Shown here piece by piece: positions 62,747 to 64,000 of a stretch of 64,000 nt of DNA. The notes beneath the pieces are model-generated. The model made no database searches and was not told the DNA's origin. It was given only the letters and a program-made list of their open reading frames with translations. This DNA is from Paracoccaceae bacterium (GTDB taxonomy: Bacteria > Pseudomonadota > Alphaproteobacteria > Rhodobacterales > Rhodobacteraceae), in the NCBI GenBank assembly GCA_016124615.1, contig WGNF01000003.1, positions 310,001 through 374,000 on the forward strand, in the 5' to 3' direction. The translations under genes and the position numbers were made by a program. Each line of letters starts with the position of its first letter. The first letter of the stretch is position 1.

Positions 62747-63117
62747 TGAGCCTTGCGACCCTCGCCACCGCCCTTTCCGCGCTCGGCATCCTGGTGACCG
62801 GGATGCTGGCGCTGACGTTCCTGCGCGACCCCGCCAAGGGCATGGCGCAGACCACCCACCGGCTGGCCGACCTGCCCAAGGTAATGGCCGACCGCTATGT
62901 GGCCTTCACGGCGCTGGCCGTTGCCGCCACGCTGTACCGTGATCTGAAGGTGATCGCCTTCCTGTTCGCGGTGTTCGCCTTCATGGCCTTTGCCGATGCC
63001 TGGATTTACCTTCAGGGCGGCCATGCCATCGTGAAACACCTGATCGCCGGGATCGCCGCCGCGCTTGTCTGCGCCGTTGCCCTCGCCGCCCTTTTCCAGA
63101 CCGGAGCAGCTTCCTGA
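62746..63117 (+). CDS. Small membrane protein in the nuo locus (possibly DUF4267-like)
   Basis: 123 residues from ATG 62746; GTG at 62743 is an alternative. Four hydrophobic segments: about residues 5-25, 50-66, 68-85 and 99-117. The pattern [20 protein letters not shown] followed by [20 protein letters not shown] resembles DUF4267-type membrane proteins, but I hold this loosely. The stop overlaps nuoE (TGATG). Unknown role. Confidence 0.7.
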   Translation: MSLATLATALSALGILVTGMLALTFLRDPAKGMAQTTHRLADLPKVMADRYVAFTALAVAATLYRDLKVIAFLFAVFAFMAFADAWIYLQGGHAIVKHLIAGIAAALVCAVALAALFQTGAAS

Positions 63118-64000
63118 TGCTACGTCGCCTCGCCGCCCACCAACCCGAAAGCTTTGCCTTCAGCCCCGCCAACCAGGCCTGGGCCGAGACGCAGATCACG
63201 AAATACCCGCCCGGTCGGCAGGCTTCGGCGATCATCCCGCTGTTGTGGCGCGCGCAGGAACAGGAAGGCTGGCTCAGCCGTCCGGCGATCGAGAGCATCG
63301 CCGACATGCTGGGCATGGCCTATATCCGCGCGCTGGAGGTGGCGACCTTCTACTTCATGTTCCAGCTGGAACCGGTCGGATCGGTCGCGCATGTGCAGAT
63401 TTGCGGCACGCTGTCCTGCATGCTCTGCGGGTCCGAAGACCTGATCGCGGTCTGCAAGTCGAAGATCGCCGCCCGGCCGCATATGCTGTCGGCCGATGGC
63501 AAGTTCTCGTGGGAAGAGGTCGAATGTCTTGGCGCCTGCGCGAACGCGCCGATGGCGCAGATCGGCAAGGATTACTACGAAGACCTGACCGCCGAAGGCT
63601 TTGAAAAGCTGCTGGAGGAAATGGCCGCCGGTCGCGTGCCGGTGCCGGGCCCGCAGAACGGCCGCTATGCCGCTGAGCCGCTGTCGGGGCTGACCAGCCT
63701 GAAGGACCACGCCGCAGGCCGCGCGCCGCACAACGCCAGCGCACAGGCCGCCGTGGACATGGCCGATACGCTGAAGCGCATCGACGGCACCGAGGTGCCG
63801 CTGACGGCCCCCTGGCTGGGCAAGGATGCGGCGGTTGCGGTGGCACCTGCGCCCGCCAAGGCTGCGGCCCCGGTGGCTCCGGCCCCCGCCGTCGCTGCTC
63901 CGCCTGCTGCCCCCACTGATGCGGCCCGCCCGGCGGCGCTGGCGGCGGCGCGCGAAGGTGGGGCGGACGATCTGAAGCGGATCAAGGGCATCGGCCCCAA
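63117..64000 (+). CDS. nuoE: NADH-quinone oxidoreductase subunit E with C-terminal extension (3' truncated by window edge)
   Basis: The frame is open from ATG 63117 to the window end (about 294 codons). The first 170 or so residues are a normal 24-kDa subunit with [2Fe-2S] ligands in CGTLSC (C-x4-C) and CLGAC (C-x3-C). After that comes an Ala/Pro-rich linker (about residues 240-280) and a segment [11 protein letters not shown], which looks like a helix-hairpin-helix motif. Standard NuoE is much shorter; extended forms occur in Rhodobacterales. The end lies outside the window. Confidence 0.93.
   Translation, partial: MLRRLAAHQPESFAFSPANQAWAETQITKYPPGRQASAIIPLLWRAQEQEGWLSRPAIESIADMLGMAYIRALEVATFYFMFQLEPVGSVAHVQICGTLSCMLCGSEDLIAVCKSKIAARPHMLSADGKFSWEEVECLGACANAPMAQIGKDYYEDLTAEGFEKLLEEMAAGRVPVPGPQNGRYAAEPLSGLTSLKDHAAGRAPHNASAQAAVDMADTLKRIDGTEVPLTAPWLGKDAAVAVAPAPAKAAAPVAPAPAVAAPPAAPTDAARPAALAAAREGGADDLKRIKGIGP

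Noticed and set aside
1..64000. CRISPR array, insertion sequence, integrase or prophage
   Set aside because: No regularly spaced repeats, transposase motifs or phage genes were seen; the only mobile-type loci are two toxin-antitoxin pairs and one restriction-modification pair.

Overview
The window is very GC-rich, gene-dense chromosomal DNA from an alphaproteobacterium, almost certainly a member of the Rhodobacteraceae (Rhodobacter/Cereibacter/Gemmobacter/Tabrizicola type). The evidence is the nuo locus with extra small ORFs between nuo genes, a class II (B12-dependent) ribonucleotide reductase NrdJ, a full-length PntA with its own membrane domain, an FnrL-type box beside ompW, a leucine-degradation cluster, and many ABC/TRAP uptake genes joined by ATGA stop-start overlaps. 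I see no rRNA, CRISPR array, transposase or prophage. One tRNA (Pro, UGG) lies near the left edge.

Layout. 1-4.4 kb: truncated DUF192 gene, tRNA-Pro, a small secreted protein, and a marR-emrA-emrB efflux operon. 4.4-10.2 kb: nrdJ behind an NrdR box, convergent with a cobalt/nickel-type ECF pair (cbiQ-cbiO) whose ATPase has a His-rich tail. 10.3-19.2 kb: one long minus-strand block, dctB-dctD, a TRAP solute-binding gene (dctP) and a complete branched-chain-amino-acid-type ABC importer (livJ-H-M-G-F). The TRAP membrane genes dctQM are absent, and the DctD-like protein has lost the Walker A lysine and the GAFTGA segment. 19.5-23.6 kb: a NitT/TauT-type ABC importer, then an agmatinase-family ureohydrolase and a NUDIX gene. 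23.6-24.3 kb: a ParDE toxin-antitoxin pair. 24.3-30.3 kb: an acyl-CoA synthetase, pntAB transhydrogenase and a CtaG-type assembly factor.

30.3-32.7 kb: a DUF3422 membrane protein and a RES/Xre toxin-antitoxin pair with a clear promoter and palindromic operator. 32.7-42.6 kb: a dipeptide/oligopeptide ABC importer (minus strand) divergent from argE-like deacetylase, FAD oxidoreductase and M20D amidohydrolase genes (plus strand), which looks like an uptake-and-degradation module for acylated or D-amino-acid compounds. 42.6-43.8 kb: a restriction-modification pair (MT-A70 methyltransferase and BglII-like nuclease) in which the nuclease gene has a stop at codon 4. 43.9-49.3 kb: moaA, an AlkD-type repair gene, a PNPOx-like gene, glmS and glmU, all on the minus strand. 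49.5-51.4 kb: phosphoglycolate-phosphatase-like and DegT aminotransferase genes.

51.4-59.4 kb: leucine catabolism (ivd, mccB, mccA, GST, HMG-CoA lyase, methylglutaconyl-CoA hydratase), interrupted by an antisense ompW with an FNR-type box. 59.5-64 kb: nuoA, B, C, D, E with three small extra ORFs; nuoE runs off the right edge.

The items most worth a second look are the degenerate DctD with its hybrid TRAP-SBP/ABC block, the restriction gene with an early stop, the importer plus ureohydrolase block, and the RES/Xre operator. I did not find a clearly new defence or mobile system.
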